From: JBCCFW01 sp039029535
GTDB taxonomy: Bacteria > Acidobacteriota > JBCCFW01
Length of the DNA stretch: 35,982 nt
Assembly: GCA_039029535.1 (NCBI GenBank)
Contig: JBCCFW010000064.1
Span: forward strand, 1 to 35,982
Direction of reading: 5' to 3'
This document shows positions 16,346 to 27,165 of this stretch, piece after piece (the first letter of the stretch is position 1; the number at the start of each line of letters is the position of its first letter). The notes beneath the pieces are model-generated. The model ran no database searches and was not told where the DNA came from. It worked only from the letters and a program-made list of their open reading frames with translations. Made by a program: the position numbers and the translations under genes.

Positions 16346-17800
16346 CTACCAGTCGGGCTCGACCACGACGAAGAGCGTGTCCGGATCGCGCAGGACGAAG
16401 AACACCAGCTCGGAGACCTTGGCTTCCTCGGCGGCCTCGAGCAGCCCGCCGAGGGCCTCGACGCCCTCCACGCGTTGGTCGCCGATCGCGAGGATGAGGT
16501 CGCCGGGTCGGAGACCGCCGACTTCGGCGAAGCCACCGCTCTCGACCTCGATGACCAGCGCGCCGCGGGTCTGCCGGGGCCAGCCGCGCGCCTCGATGAT
16601 GTCGACGGTCAGCTCCTGAGCGGCGAGACCGAAGGCCGACGAGCGGACCTCCTCGGCCTGGATCGCCGTGGTGGGCGCGACGCCGAGGGCGATGGTCAGC
16701 GTCAGGCGCTCGGCCGCGCGCTCACCCTGGCGGACGACCTCGACCGGGACCGCCTTGCCGATCTCGGAGCGCTGGACGCGGTCGATGAAGACACCGACCG
16801 CCGCCTCTTCGGTGCAGCTCACGGCGCGACCGTCGAAGCGGACGATGACGTCCTCGGGCTGGAAGCCCGCGCTCTCGGCGGGCGAGTCCTGCCAGACCGA
16901 GGTCAGCATCACGCCGCTGGGCTCACCCACGCCGAGGTGACGCGCCAGGGCCGGGGACACTTCCTGAAGCGTGACGCCCATCCACGCGCGCTGCCGCGGA
17001 CGCTGCTCCGTCGGTTGGGGCGGGTTGCTGAGGAGAGGCAGCAGCGACGACGACGGCACGATGACCGGGTAGCCGGCGGCCTTGCCGCGGCCCGCCGAGC
17101 CGATGACCTTGAGGGGGAAGGCGAGCCGCCCGGTGTCGCCGTCCATCCTATCGATGCTGAGGATCCCGACCACGCGACCACGGCCGTCCACCACCGCCGA
17201 GCCGACGGCGCCGTCCTGGACGAAGGCGTCGACGTCGTAGAGACGACGCGGCTCGGTGATGACGCTGGAGATCCGCGCCGGGTCGAAGCGGGGAGCGTGT
17301 CCGAAGCGCCGGGGCAGCAGGCCGACCATCAGGACTTCGTCGCCGGGCGAGAGGTTGGCGTCGCCAGCGAACTGGACGCTGGGGAAGCGCTCGCCGGGAG
17401 CCGCCGCGAGCTGGAGGAAGGTCAGCGCTTGCTCGGCGTCACGACCGAGGAGCGTGGCTTCGCGCTCGCTGCCGTCGGAGAGCCGGACCTCGAAGGTCCC
17501 CGGTCGGGCGGGGATGCGGGACTCGTCCTCGTCCTCCGGGAAGATGTTGTCGCTCATGACGACCAGGCCGCCCGGAGTCGCGATGACACCCAGGGCAGCG
17601 AGCTCGGCCCGCTGGTCGACGGCATTGAAGCCACGGCCCTGCTTCTCCAGCACGTAGTCGACCCGAACGACGGAGCGGGCCACGGTCTCCGCGCTGCGCC
17701 AGGCGGAGCCGGGGACCTCGGCCCGGCCGGCGGGGACGGTGAGGGTCAGGAGACCCAGCAGGAGACAGGAGAACGGCAGGCTCGGTCGGCTCATCGTCAC
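16346..17800 (-). CDS. HtrA/DegP-like pseudoprotease with two PDZ domains
   Basis: A 484-residue exported protein. The signal peptide ends near GRA (about residue 27). A trypsin-like region covers about 35-230 and PDZ domains cover about 285-370 and 400-480 (the second has GALVIEVESGG and LRPGDLILAIGD). The chymotrypsin-like fold is recognisable (ALGVIATPGGLVV, DAEQALTFLQL, GAVGSAVVDGRGRVVGI), but all three catalytic positions are substituted. The His of NHVV corresponds to N85, the Asp of DLAVL to A125, and the Ser of GNSGG to V199. It should therefore bind peptides or act as a scaffold but not cleave. GTG at 17800 is preferred over ATG at 17794 because GGAAG lies 8 bases before the GTG. It is downstream of uvrA on the same strand, with a 74-base gap. 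Confidence 0.85.
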   Translation of the reverse strand: MTMSRPSLPFSCLLLGLLTLTVPAGRAEVPGSAWRSAETVARSVVRVDYVLEKQGRGFNAVDQRAELAALGVIATPGGLVVMSDNIFPEDEDESRIPARPGTFEVRLSDGSEREATLLGRDAEQALTFLQLAAAPGERFPSVQFAGDANLSPGDEVLMVGLLPRRFGHAPRFDPARISSVITEPRRLYDVDAFVQDGAVGSAVVDGRGRVVGILSIDRMDGDTGRLAFPLKVIGSAGRGKAAGYPVIVPSSSLLPLLSNPPQPTEQRPRQRAWMGVTLQEVSPALARHLGVGEPSGVMLTSVWQDSPAESAGFQPEDVIVRFDGRAVSCTEEAAVGVFIDRVQRSEIGKAVPVEVVRQGERAAERLTLTIALGVAPTTAIQAEEVRSSAFGLAAQELTVDIIEARGWPRQTRGALVIEVESGGFAEVGGLRPGDLILAIGDQRVEGVEALGGLLEAAEEAKVSELVFFVLRDPDTLFVVVEPDW

Positions 17801-17874
17801 GGTGTCTTCTTCCGGCCGCGGCAGGCGGCGGGAGATGGTACTGCACGGGCCGGAGCCTGGCCGCTCGGCGTCTG

Positions 17875-20796
<2,922 letters not shown>

Positions 20797-20897
20797 CCCG
20801 TCAGCTTACCGTCGCGTGTCCAGCCTGGGAGCGTGCCCGACGTGATGCCGGTTCGCCGACCGTGCTCGCGGTGGCACGGGAGGGCGGGAGGCAGGCT

Positions 20898-21194
20898 TCA
20901 GATCGACTTGAAGACGCTGAAGCGGGCCTCGGCGAGATCGGTGTAGCGGTCGAGGGTGGCGACCAGGCCGCGGAAGGCCTCGTCTTGCCGCTCGTCGAGG
21001 TTGTCGGCTGCCGTGAGGTCCGGGCAGGAGAAGACCTCGATGAACTGACCGGGGTGCTCGGAGTCCTGGTAGACCTGGTACTCGAGCTGGAGCTCGCGAA
21101 CCGCGTGGTCCCGCATCTCGCGCAGGTGCGTGATGCAGGCCTCGCGCTTGGCGGGCTCGACCTCGTACTGAATGGTCACCAGGACCGGCGACAC
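20898..21194 (-). CDS. Small ABM-fold-like (dimeric alpha/beta barrel) protein
   Basis: About 98 residues. The pattern VLVTIQYEVEPAKREACITHLREMRDH, then LEYQVYQDSEHPGQFIEVFSCPDLTAADNLDERQDE, and a final strand ARFSVFKS resembles small antibiotic-biosynthesis-monooxygenase-like domains. These are ferredoxin-like folds that dimerise, and many family members have no assigned reaction. No cofactor motif can be read. The frame continues upstream without coding character. I start at GTG 21194 because GGAGG lies 4 bases before it and the first beta strand follows directly. The spacing is slightly short, so the start is uncertain by a few codons. It sits between an unknown secreted protein and uvrA on the same strand, about 100 bases from uvrA. 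Confidence 0.72.
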   Translation of the reverse strand: MSPVLVTIQYEVEPAKREACITHLREMRDHAVRELQLEYQVYQDSEHPGQFIEVFSCPDLTAADNLDERQDEAFRGLVATLDRYTDLAEARFSVFKSI

Positions 21195-21273
21195 GCGACC
21201 TCCGGGGGATGTCAGTGCTTCGAGCAGGCGGGCTGCTTGCCGGTCGGACGATGACAGTGGCTCAACCGAGCTG

Positions 21274-22062
21274 TCAACGCTGCTGCTTGAGCTCCTTACG
21301 AAGCGCCTTGTCCTGACGAGCCCGGCCCTTGCGGGCGCGGCGGAAGGCGTCGCGGTGAAGCTCGGGATCGACCTCGACTCGGAAGGCGACCCGGGCGCGC
21401 TCCTCGTCCTCGTCGTCGCCGACGAGGACGAGGAGCTCCAGGCGCTGGTCGAGGCTCGTGACGTCGTCCGGGAGGACGAAGACGACCCAGGTCTCGAACC
21501 AGGTATTGGGGTGGAGAAAACCCTCGTCGACGGGGTTGAGCGCGTCGGGGGCCGCATGGAAGTAGACGCCGGCGCGGGTCCCGTCGCGGCCGTCGAAGGG
21601 ATGAACGCCGTCGCGTCGGAGCAGGGGGGTGAGCTTGCGCAGCAAGTGGCGTCCGCCCGGCGTGCGGATGCGCTCCTGGTGCGTGAGAGAGACCAGCTCT
21701 CGGGGTTCGTCCTCGACCTCCGGCTCGCTCAGGCGGAGACGGAAGCGGTCGGGTCGGAGGGGGAGCTTGGGGCCCACGCCTCGGTGGGCCAGACCCACCC
21801 GGAGGCCCAGCGGCTGACCGGGCTGCCAGGTCGCGGCGGTGGCCGCGTCGACGAAGGCCGCGAGACGTCGTTCGTCCGGGTAGCGGTCCTCCACGAAGGC
21901 GCGGCGGGCGAGCTTCGGGCTGAGGTCGGTCAGCTCACCGCGGGCCCCTTGTCGACGACCGTAGGTGCCGGGCTTGGGAGGGTCCTCGGGGACGGCTCCG
22001 AGCAGGCTCCAGGCCAGCGCGATCAAGAGGCCGTGAGTGAGTGACAATCCCTTGGAAGTCAA
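21274..22062 (-). CDS. Hypothetical secreted protein
   Basis: A 262-residue protein that I do not recognise. A hydrophobic N-terminal segment (LSLTHGLLIALAWSLLGAV) looks like a signal peptide or anchor. The body has no cysteines and a mixed charged composition, with likely beta strands such as NTWFETWVVFVLPDDV and LELLVLVGDDEDEERARVAFRVEV. The end is strongly basic (RARKGRARQDKALRKELKQQR). The start is TTG, preceded by GGAAGGG about 11 bases away; this is the best start I can see but is not certain. It diverges from the repeat-rich TPR gene at 22243, and the small ABM-like gene follows after 79 bases. No function is proposed. Confidence 0.65.
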   Translation of the reverse strand: MTSKGLSLTHGLLIALAWSLLGAVPEDPPKPGTYGRRQGARGELTDLSPKLARRAFVEDRYPDERRLAAFVDAATAATWQPGQPLGLRVGLAHRGVGPKLPLRPDRFRLRLSEPEVEDEPRELVSLTHQERIRTPGGRHLLRKLTPLLRRDGVHPFDGRDGTRAGVYFHAAPDALNPVDEGFLHPNTWFETWVVFVLPDDVTSLDQRLELLVLVGDDEDEERARVAFRVEVDPELHRDAFRRARKGRARQDKALRKELKQQR

Positions 22063-22085
22063 GACGATCCGCCCTTCCCGAAGTC

Positions 22086-22114
22086 TTGTGCGTGACCTCG
22101 CGCGCGTGTAGAGT
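22086..22114 (+). promoter_or_regulatory. Candidate promoter for the TPR/cobalamin gene cluster
   Basis: TTGTGC (22086-22091) and TAGAGT (22109-22114) have exactly 17 bases between them (3/6 and 4/6 matches). The start codon is 129 bases downstream, leaving a long leader. I looked for a cobalamin riboswitch B12-box in that leader and saw none. Confidence 0.4.
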
Positions 22115-22242
22115 TCCGTCCGCAGAGTAGCTCCTGTAGAACGCCTGCAAGAAGGGTCTTCGCGCTCGCGTCGACCGCTTTCAAGCGATCGTCGCCGGCC
22201 CGCTCGGCCAGCGAGTCATCGGGCTGCTCGCCCCGCCGAGGC

Positions 22243-24336
22243 ATGGACGATCGCGACAAGATTGCCTACCTGCTCGAGCTGGCAGGCAGTCACGCCAGCG
22301 AAGGAAATCTCTCAGCTGCCACTCATGCCTGGCAACAGGTCCTGGAGCTCGACCCGGGGAATGCGCAGGCGACCCAGGCTCTCGCCCAGGCTCAGGGTGG
22401 AGCGGGTGGTGCGGCGCCGGCAGCAGCCGCGGCGGGCGACGACGCGGACGCCACGCTCTTCTTCGAGGGGGGCGGTGATCCCGTCCCGCAGGCTGCGGCG
22501 AGTGGCTCCGGCGACGACGCCGACGCGACGATGATGTTCGGCGGCGAGCCGGCTCCCGCAGGTGGCGGCGGCGATGACGCCGACGCCACGATGATGTTCA
22601 GCCCCGACGCTGCGGGTGACCCTCTCGGCGGTGCGGCGTTGCCGAGCGCGGCACCGGCCGGTGGCGACGACGCCGACGCCACGATGATGTTCGACCCGGG
22701 TGGCGGTGGTCCGCCGATGCCCGCGCCGGCTCCCACCGGTGGTGAGGGCGACGCTGACGCCACGATGATGTTCAGCCCCGATGCGGGCGACCCGGGCCTC
22801 CCGTCGGCCGAGCCTCCCGCCCTGGACTTCGGCCTGCCATCGGCGACGGCCGAGCCGGCGGCTCCGGCTCCGCCCGCCCCGGCTCCACCTGCCGAGCCTG
22901 CCCCCGACGCGGGTGGTGGTTTCGACTTCGGCCTCCCGGCGGCCGACGCCGCTCCTCCCGCACCCCCTGCGCCCGAGCCTCCTGCGGTCGAGGGCGGTTC
23001 GCTGGGAGACCTGGACTTCGGCCTCGGCGCCGCGGCCCCGCCGCCACCTCCTCCAGCGGCACCGGCCGACGACCCGCCGCCGCCCCCACCGCCACCTGCC
23101 GCAGCGCCGCCTCCGCCGGCCGCGCCGGAACCTGGTGGATCCGACCTCGAAGACTTCGTGATGCCCGATGACGACCTGGGCTCGCCCGGGTCGGCCGCGG
23201 AGCTCACGGGTGGTGGTGGTGACAGCACCGGCACGGGCTTCAGCTTCGACCTGCCGCCGGCCCTGCCCCCGGCAGGTGAGCCCGAGGAAGACGACGCAGG
23301 CGGTGGTGGAGAGGGCTTCGACCTCCCGGCGCTGCCGTCCGTCGGCGCGAGCGGACCTGCGCCGCCGCCGCCTCCGCCCCCGTCGCTGGCTCCACCCCCG
23401 CCGCCTCCGCCACCACCGCCGGCGGCTTCCGAGCCGAGCAGCAGCGGCCAGTTCGGCGAGGTCGACCCGGGTGAGATCGAAGATCTCGAAGTCCCGGCGG
23501 TCGCCCCGGCTCAAGAGACCGGGGAAGAGGCCGAGCCTTCCAAGTCCGACGAGGAGCTCGCGGCCGAGTACCAGGAGATGTACGGCCAGGAGGGCGGTGG
23601 CGGTGGTGCCGCCGAGCCCTCCCCCATGTACGACGCGCCGCTCACCGGTCCGCCGAGCAAGCCCCTGCCGTGGGTGCTCATCGGCACTCTCTTCGCGATC
23701 ATCGGCATCGTCGGTGCGGTGGTGTTCTTCATCATCAGCAAGGTCGCGGATCCTCCGATCGCCCCCGAGGACGACATCAAGAGGCCCGTGAAGACCGAGG
23801 TCGTCAAGTCGGCTTCGGAGTGGCTGCAAGACGGGCAGACAGCGATGGCAGCCGTGCAAGCTGCCATGCAAGAGAACAACCTCGAAGAGGCCGTGAAGCA
23901 GATGGCGATCGCTCGCGAGGCCTTCACCAAGGGCGAGGCCGAGGTCCCCTCGGAGCTCGTTCAGCTCGGCGACACCCTCGAGTTCGAGCAGGGCTGGAAG
24001 GCCCAGCTCGAGGCGGCGATTCTCGACTTCTGCCTCGAGGAGTACGGCAAGTCCAAGACCAGCTTCGACGAGCTCGCCTTGGCCAAGCCCGACGATCCGC
24101 GTCCCTCCGAGTACATCAGCCGGATGTACTTCAACTTGGCGCTCAAGCAGATGCAGGCGCTCAAGCCCTGGGAAGCCATCTACTACTTCGAGGAGTTCCG
24201 CAAGATCGACCAGGCGGACGAGCTCGTCGAGGAGCTCTACGACTTCGCGCAGCAGTTCCAGCGTGGCCAGAAGCTCGGCTACGAGTACACCAAGGAAGTC
24301 GACAGCCTCGTCTACCGCAAGGCGGGCTGTAGCTGA
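22243..24336 (+). CDS. Membrane-anchored TPR protein with DADAT repeats and a proline-rich linker
   Basis: A 697-residue protein. Residues about 5-50 look like a TPR-type helix pair (LLELAGSHASEGNLSAATHAWQ). Five acidic-threonine motifs follow, DDADAT(L/M)(F/M)F or GDADATMMF, with threonines at 71, 96, 116, 147 and 174. A proline/glycine/alanine-rich linker (about 190-420) contains repeated DFGLP or DLP motifs. An acidic segment comes next, then one TM helix at about 477-497 (WVLIGTLFAIIGIVGAVVFF). A ~200-residue helical, TPR-like C-terminal domain ends the protein. The TM probably places the repeats in the cytoplasm and the C-terminal domain in the periplasm. The threonine motifs look like sites for a Ser/Thr kinase and FHA-domain readers; this is inference. 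The btuF-like gene starts 5 bases after its stop. Confidence 0.85.
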   Translation: MDDRDKIAYLLELAGSHASEGNLSAATHAWQQVLELDPGNAQATQALAQAQGGAGGAAPAAAAAGDDADATLFFEGGGDPVPQAAASGSGDDADATMMFGGEPAPAGGGGDDADATMMFSPDAAGDPLGGAALPSAAPAGGDDADATMMFDPGGGGPPMPAPAPTGGEGDADATMMFSPDAGDPGLPSAEPPALDFGLPSATAEPAAPAPPAPAPPAEPAPDAGGGFDFGLPAADAAPPAPPAPEPPAVEGGSLGDLDFGLGAAAPPPPPPAAPADDPPPPPPPPAAAPPPPAAPEPGGSDLEDFVMPDDDLGSPGSAAELTGGGGDSTGTGFSFDLPPALPPAGEPEEDDAGGGGEGFDLPALPSVGASGPAPPPPPPPSLAPPPPPPPPPPAASEPSSSGQFGEVDPGEIEDLEVPAVAPAQETGEEAEPSKSDEELAAEYQEMYGQEGGGGGAAEPSPMYDAPLTGPPSKPLPWVLIGTLFAIIGIVGAVVFFIISKVADPPIAPEDDIKRPVKTEVVKSASEWLQDGQTAMAAVQAAMQENNLEEAVKQMAIAREAFTKGEAEVPSELVQLGDTLEFEQGWKAQLEAAILDFCLEEYGKSKTSFDELALAKPDDPRPSEYISRMYFNLALKQMQALKPWEAIYYFEEFRKIDQADELVEELYDFAQQFQRGQKLGYEYTKEVDSLVYRKAGCS
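22438..22773 (+). repeat. Five in-frame repeats encoding the DADAT threonine motif
   Basis: The protein motif D-(D/-)-A-D-A-T-(M/L)-(M/F)-F occurs at residues 66-74, 91-99, 111-119, 142-150 and 168-177, spaced 25, 20, 31 and 27 residues apart. Spacers are variable Gly/Pro/Ala-rich sequence. At DNA level the core GACGCCACGATGATGTTC is nearly identical in the last three copies, with a synonymous change in the second, consistent with recent duplication or selection on the peptide. Confidence 0.85.
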
Positions 24337-24341
24337 GCCGC

Positions 24342-25235
24342 GTGAGAGGAGCCGGCGCCCTCGTCCTCACGACGGCGGCGCTGTTCCTGACCTCCTGCGA
24401 ACGAGCCACCGGTCCTCCGCCTCCGGAGCGTGCGCGCCGGGTGGTTCCCGCCAGTGCCACGGCCTGTGACCTGGTCGGGGCGCTCCTGCCGGTCGAGAAC
24501 GTGGTGGCCGTGCCGGCTCAGGCCGAGGAGCATTCGACCTGGGGTCGCCAGGTTGCCCTCGATGCCGAGCTCCCGCGCTTCCCGTCCTATCTCGCCGAGC
24601 CCATCCTCCGCGTGGCGCCCGACCTGGTGGTGGTCGACGCCTATCAGTCCGAGGACACCAGCCGGCGACTCGCCGAGGCGGGCATCAGCCTCCACCGCCT
24701 GCCGGTCATCGACGACCTCGACGGCGCCTGGCGTGCGCTCACCGAGCTCGGCGTGGCACTCGGACGCAGCGACGAGGCTGCGCGCCTGATCGAAGGCCAG
24801 CGCCAGCGACGGGAGGCCCTCGCCGCGGCGGCCGCGACCCGCAGGTCCTGGCGGGTCCTCGCCTACTCGAACTTCTCGGGGCAGGGCTGGACGGCCGGTG
24901 GCGGCACGACCCTCGACTCGATGCTGACCCTGGCCGGGCTGACCAATGCCGGAGCCGAGGGAGGAAAGACCGGTCATCGTCGGCTCACTCACGAGGAGCT
25001 GCTCGCGATCGATCCCGAGCTCCTGCTCATCGGGGCCGGGCCGGTCGAAGGGGCCGTGTCTCCGACGCTGACCCTGCTCCGGGACGTGGCACTGTTGGAG
25101 GAGCTCTCGGCTCTCCGGGACGAGCGGGTCGTCGTCTTGCCGTCTCACTACTTCTCGACGGCCTCTCACGAGATCTTGGGCGGCGCCGAGCTCCTCGCCG
25201 CGGAGGTCGCGGCCCGCGAGCCCTCGCTCCGATGA
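24342..25235 (+). CDS. btuF: Cobalamin/iron-complex ABC transporter substrate-binding lipoprotein (BtuF-like)
   Basis: A 297-residue periplasmic lipoprotein of the PF01497 helical-backbone family. The lipobox LTSC with C19 follows a hydrophobic signal. The lobe structure is visible as RVVPASATACDLVGALLP, APDLVVVDAYQSED and IDPELLLIGAGPV, separated by a long helix. It delivers ligand to the adjacent permease and ATPase. The family binds cobalamin, heme or siderophores. Cobalamin is favoured because a PduO-type adenosyltransferase gene is downstream in the same direction. The start is a GTG only 5 bases after the upstream TPR gene. Its stop overlaps the next ATG as ATGA (25232-25235). Confidence 0.87.
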   Translation: MRGAGALVLTTAALFLTSCERATGPPPPERARRVVPASATACDLVGALLPVENVVAVPAQAEEHSTWGRQVALDAELPRFPSYLAEPILRVAPDLVVVDAYQSEDTSRRLAEAGISLHRLPVIDDLDGAWRALTELGVALGRSDEAARLIEGQRQRREALAAAAATRRSWRVLAYSNFSGQGWTAGGGTTLDSMLTLAGLTNAGAEGGKTGHRRLTHEELLAIDPELLLIGAGPVEGAVSPTLTLLRDVALLEELSALRDERVVVLPSHYFSTASHEILGGAELLAAEVAAREPSLR

Positions 25236-26254
25236 GCGGCCGCCGCGGCCTCGCCACCGGGGTCCTCCTCGTCGCGGTGCCGGTGCTGCTGGTGCTCATG
25301 ACTTGTGGCGGCGGGATCGACTGGCTGACGCCGGGTCGCCTCCTCGCCGCGTTGCGGGGCGAGCTCACGGGCACCGAGCTGGCGCTGGTGCGGCTTCGCT
25401 GGTGGAAGGCGGCCACCACGGCGGTGGTGGGCGCCAGTCTTGCCCTGTCGGGGGCCTTGCTTCAGGGGCTCTTTCGCAATGGTCTCGCGTCGCCGTCGCT
25501 GGTGGGGATCAGCGGGGGAGCGAACCTGGCCAGCTCGGCGGCCCTGCTCGGGCTCACCCGCGTGACCGCCCTGGCGGGGGCGGCTCCCGTCCTCGTGCCC
25601 GTCGCCGGCTTCATCGGAGCGCTGGGAGACGGGAGCCTCGTGGCGACCCTGGCCCGGCGCAACGGTCGCCTGTCGATCCCGACCCTGCTCCTCACTGGCT
25701 TGGCGGTGAACGCCTTCCTGGCGGGGCTCCTCGCTGCGCTCCAGTCGCTGAGCCTCGCCCAGCCCGACATCCTCCGCGAGCTGCTCAGCCTGTCCTTCGG
25801 GAAGCTCGACGATCGCAACGGCGGTCATGCCCTGACCGGTCTCGTCGGCCTGGTTGTCGGTCTCCTCGTGTTGCCCTTCGTGGCCCGCAGCCTCGACCTC
25901 CTCCAGGCTGGTGAGGAAGATGCCGCGTCGCTCGGCGTCGACGTGCCTCGCGTCCAGGCGACCTGCCTCGCGGCGGCCTGCCTGGCAGCGTCCTGTGCCG
26001 TGGCCGTCGCGCATCAGGTTCCCTTTGTCGGGCTCATGGTGCCTCACCTCCTGCGACGGCTCGTCGGGCCGGGGCAGCACGTGCTCTGGCTGGCGGCCCC
26101 GGCGGGCGCCGTGTTTCTCCTCCTCACCGAGCTCGTGCAGGTGCGCGTGTTCGGCCTGGGTGTCCTGCAGCCGGGGGTGGTGCTCTCGCTGCTGGGCGGC
26201 CCGTTCTTCCTCTTGCTGCTCCGCGAGCAGGGACGCGAGCTCCGGTCGTGGTGA
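25232..26254 (+). CDS. btuC: ABC transporter permease, FecCD/BtuC family
   Basis: A 340-residue inner-membrane permease with about ten hydrophobic helices. Family hallmarks are the early VRLRWWKAATTAVVGASLALSG region (typically R-L-P-R…AGAALALSG), LQGLFRNGLASPSLVGISGGA, the interior helices around LLLTGLAVNAFLAGL, the ATPase-coupling region AASLGVDVPRVQ and the VAHQVPFVGLMVPHLLRRLVG loop near the end. It is coupled to btuF and btuD by 4-base overlaps, so the three proteins form one importer. Length is normal for the family (~330). Confidence 0.93.
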   Translation: MSGRRGLATGVLLVAVPVLLVLMTCGGGIDWLTPGRLLAALRGELTGTELALVRLRWWKAATTAVVGASLALSGALLQGLFRNGLASPSLVGISGGANLASSAALLGLTRVTALAGAAPVLVPVAGFIGALGDGSLVATLARRNGRLSIPTLLLTGLAVNAFLAGLLAALQSLSLAQPDILRELLSLSFGKLDDRNGGHALTGLVGLVVGLLVLPFVARSLDLLQAGEEDAASLGVDVPRVQATCLAAACLAASCAVAVAHQVPFVGLMVPHLLRRLVGPGQHVLWLAAPAGAVFLLLTELVQVRVFGLGVLQPGVVLSLLGGPFFLLLLREQGRELRSW

Positions 26255-27084
26255 GCGAGGTGCTGAGAGCGGAGGGCGTCGGCGTGAGCGTCGACGGCCG
26301 GACCCTGCTCGCCGACGTCGAGCTGGCCGTCGCACCAGGACGGCTGCTCGCCCTCGTGGGTCCCACCGGTGCAGGCAAGACGACCCTCCTCCGCTGCCTG
26401 GCCGGTCTCTTGGCTCCTGGCTCGGGACGCGTGCTGGTGGGGGACCGCGACCTCGCGACGCTCGGTCCGAAGGAGCGAGCGAGGCAGGTCGGTTGGGTGC
26501 CGCAGCTCCTTCCCGAGCTCCCCGAGATCCGGGTGCGCGACTTGGTGGCGTCGGGTCGATTCAGCCACCAGGGGCTGCTCGGTCGCAGCACGCCGGACGA
26601 TCGGGCAGCGGTGGATGCGGCGCTGGAGCAGATGGGGCTGGAGGCCCGTGCCGACGACCCGCTCGGTGAGCTCTCCGGAGGGCAGCTGCGTCTGGCGCTG
26701 GTGGCGCGGGCCCTCGCTCAGGATGCGCCGCTGCTGCTTCTCGACGAGCCCACGGCGGGGGTGGACAGCCCACGAGCGCTGCGCCTGATGGAGCGTCTCC
26801 TCGAGCTGCTGCCCGAGCGCTCGCTGGTCCTCGTGTCCCATGACCTGAACCTGGCGGCACAGCATGCCGACGACGTCCTTCTCCTCTCAGACGGCCGAAT
26901 TCGGGCGCAGGGAGCACCGGCAGAAGTGCTCACCGAGGCCCGCCTGACCGAGGCATTCGGGCCCGGGCTCCACGTCGACACCTGGGGCGATGTAAGCCAC
27001 CTCGCGGGTCGGCCGCGGGTTCTCCCTCGGCGAGCTGACCCGAAAGGGGACGGTAGGGGGTTGGCACCCTACCTGCATTCGTGA
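26251..27084 (+). CDS. btuD: ABC transporter ATP-binding protein (BtuD/FecE family)
   Basis: About 277 residues. It has Walker A GPTGAGKTTLL, the Q-loop in VGWVPQLLPELPE, the signature LSGGQLRLALVARAL, Walker B LLLLDEPTAGVD and the switch histidine SHDLN, so it is a complete ATPase for the coupled permease. I start at GTG 26251, which overlaps the btuC stop as GTGA like the other junctions here; GTG 26248 is equally possible. The C-terminus extends about 40 residues past the usual end (from LTEAFGPGLHVDTWG), is arginine/proline rich, and its coding sequence overlaps a GGTAGGG/CCCTACC hairpin at 27052-27073. Confidence 0.93.
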   Translation: MSEVLRAEGVGVSVDGRTLLADVELAVAPGRLLALVGPTGAGKTTLLRCLAGLLAPGSGRVLVGDRDLATLGPKERARQVGWVPQLLPELPEIRVRDLVASGRFSHQGLLGRSTPDDRAAVDAALEQMGLEARADDPLGELSGGQLRLALVARALAQDAPLLLLDEPTAGVDSPRALRLMERLLELLPERSLVLVSHDLNLAAQHADDVLLLSDGRIRAQGAPAEVLTEARLTEAFGPGLHVDTWGDVSHLAGRPRVLPRRADPKGDGRGLAPYLHS

Positions 27085-27165
27085 CATGATGTGGACAGAG
27101 GATCACTTCAGGCAGCTCAACGGAGGGATGGCCGGCCGGTCGCGGTCCTCGGTGGGGAGTGCACG

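Noticed and set aside
20898..21557. A 219-residue version of the small ABM-like protein
   Set aside because: The upstream part is Ser/Arg/Thr-rich shadow of the neighbouring secreted-protein gene at 21274-22062. The domain begins right after a GGAGG site at 21194.
22063..22242. Cobalamin riboswitch upstream of the btu cluster
   Set aside because: I looked for the conserved B12-box sequence and the expected purine-rich core in this leader and did not see them; a covariance search would be needed to exclude it fully.
27052..27073. Terminator at the end of btuD
   Set aside because: GGTAGGG/CCCTACC forms a 7-bp stem but lies inside the last btuD codons with no T-run, and the next gene follows in the same direction, so termination there is doubtful.
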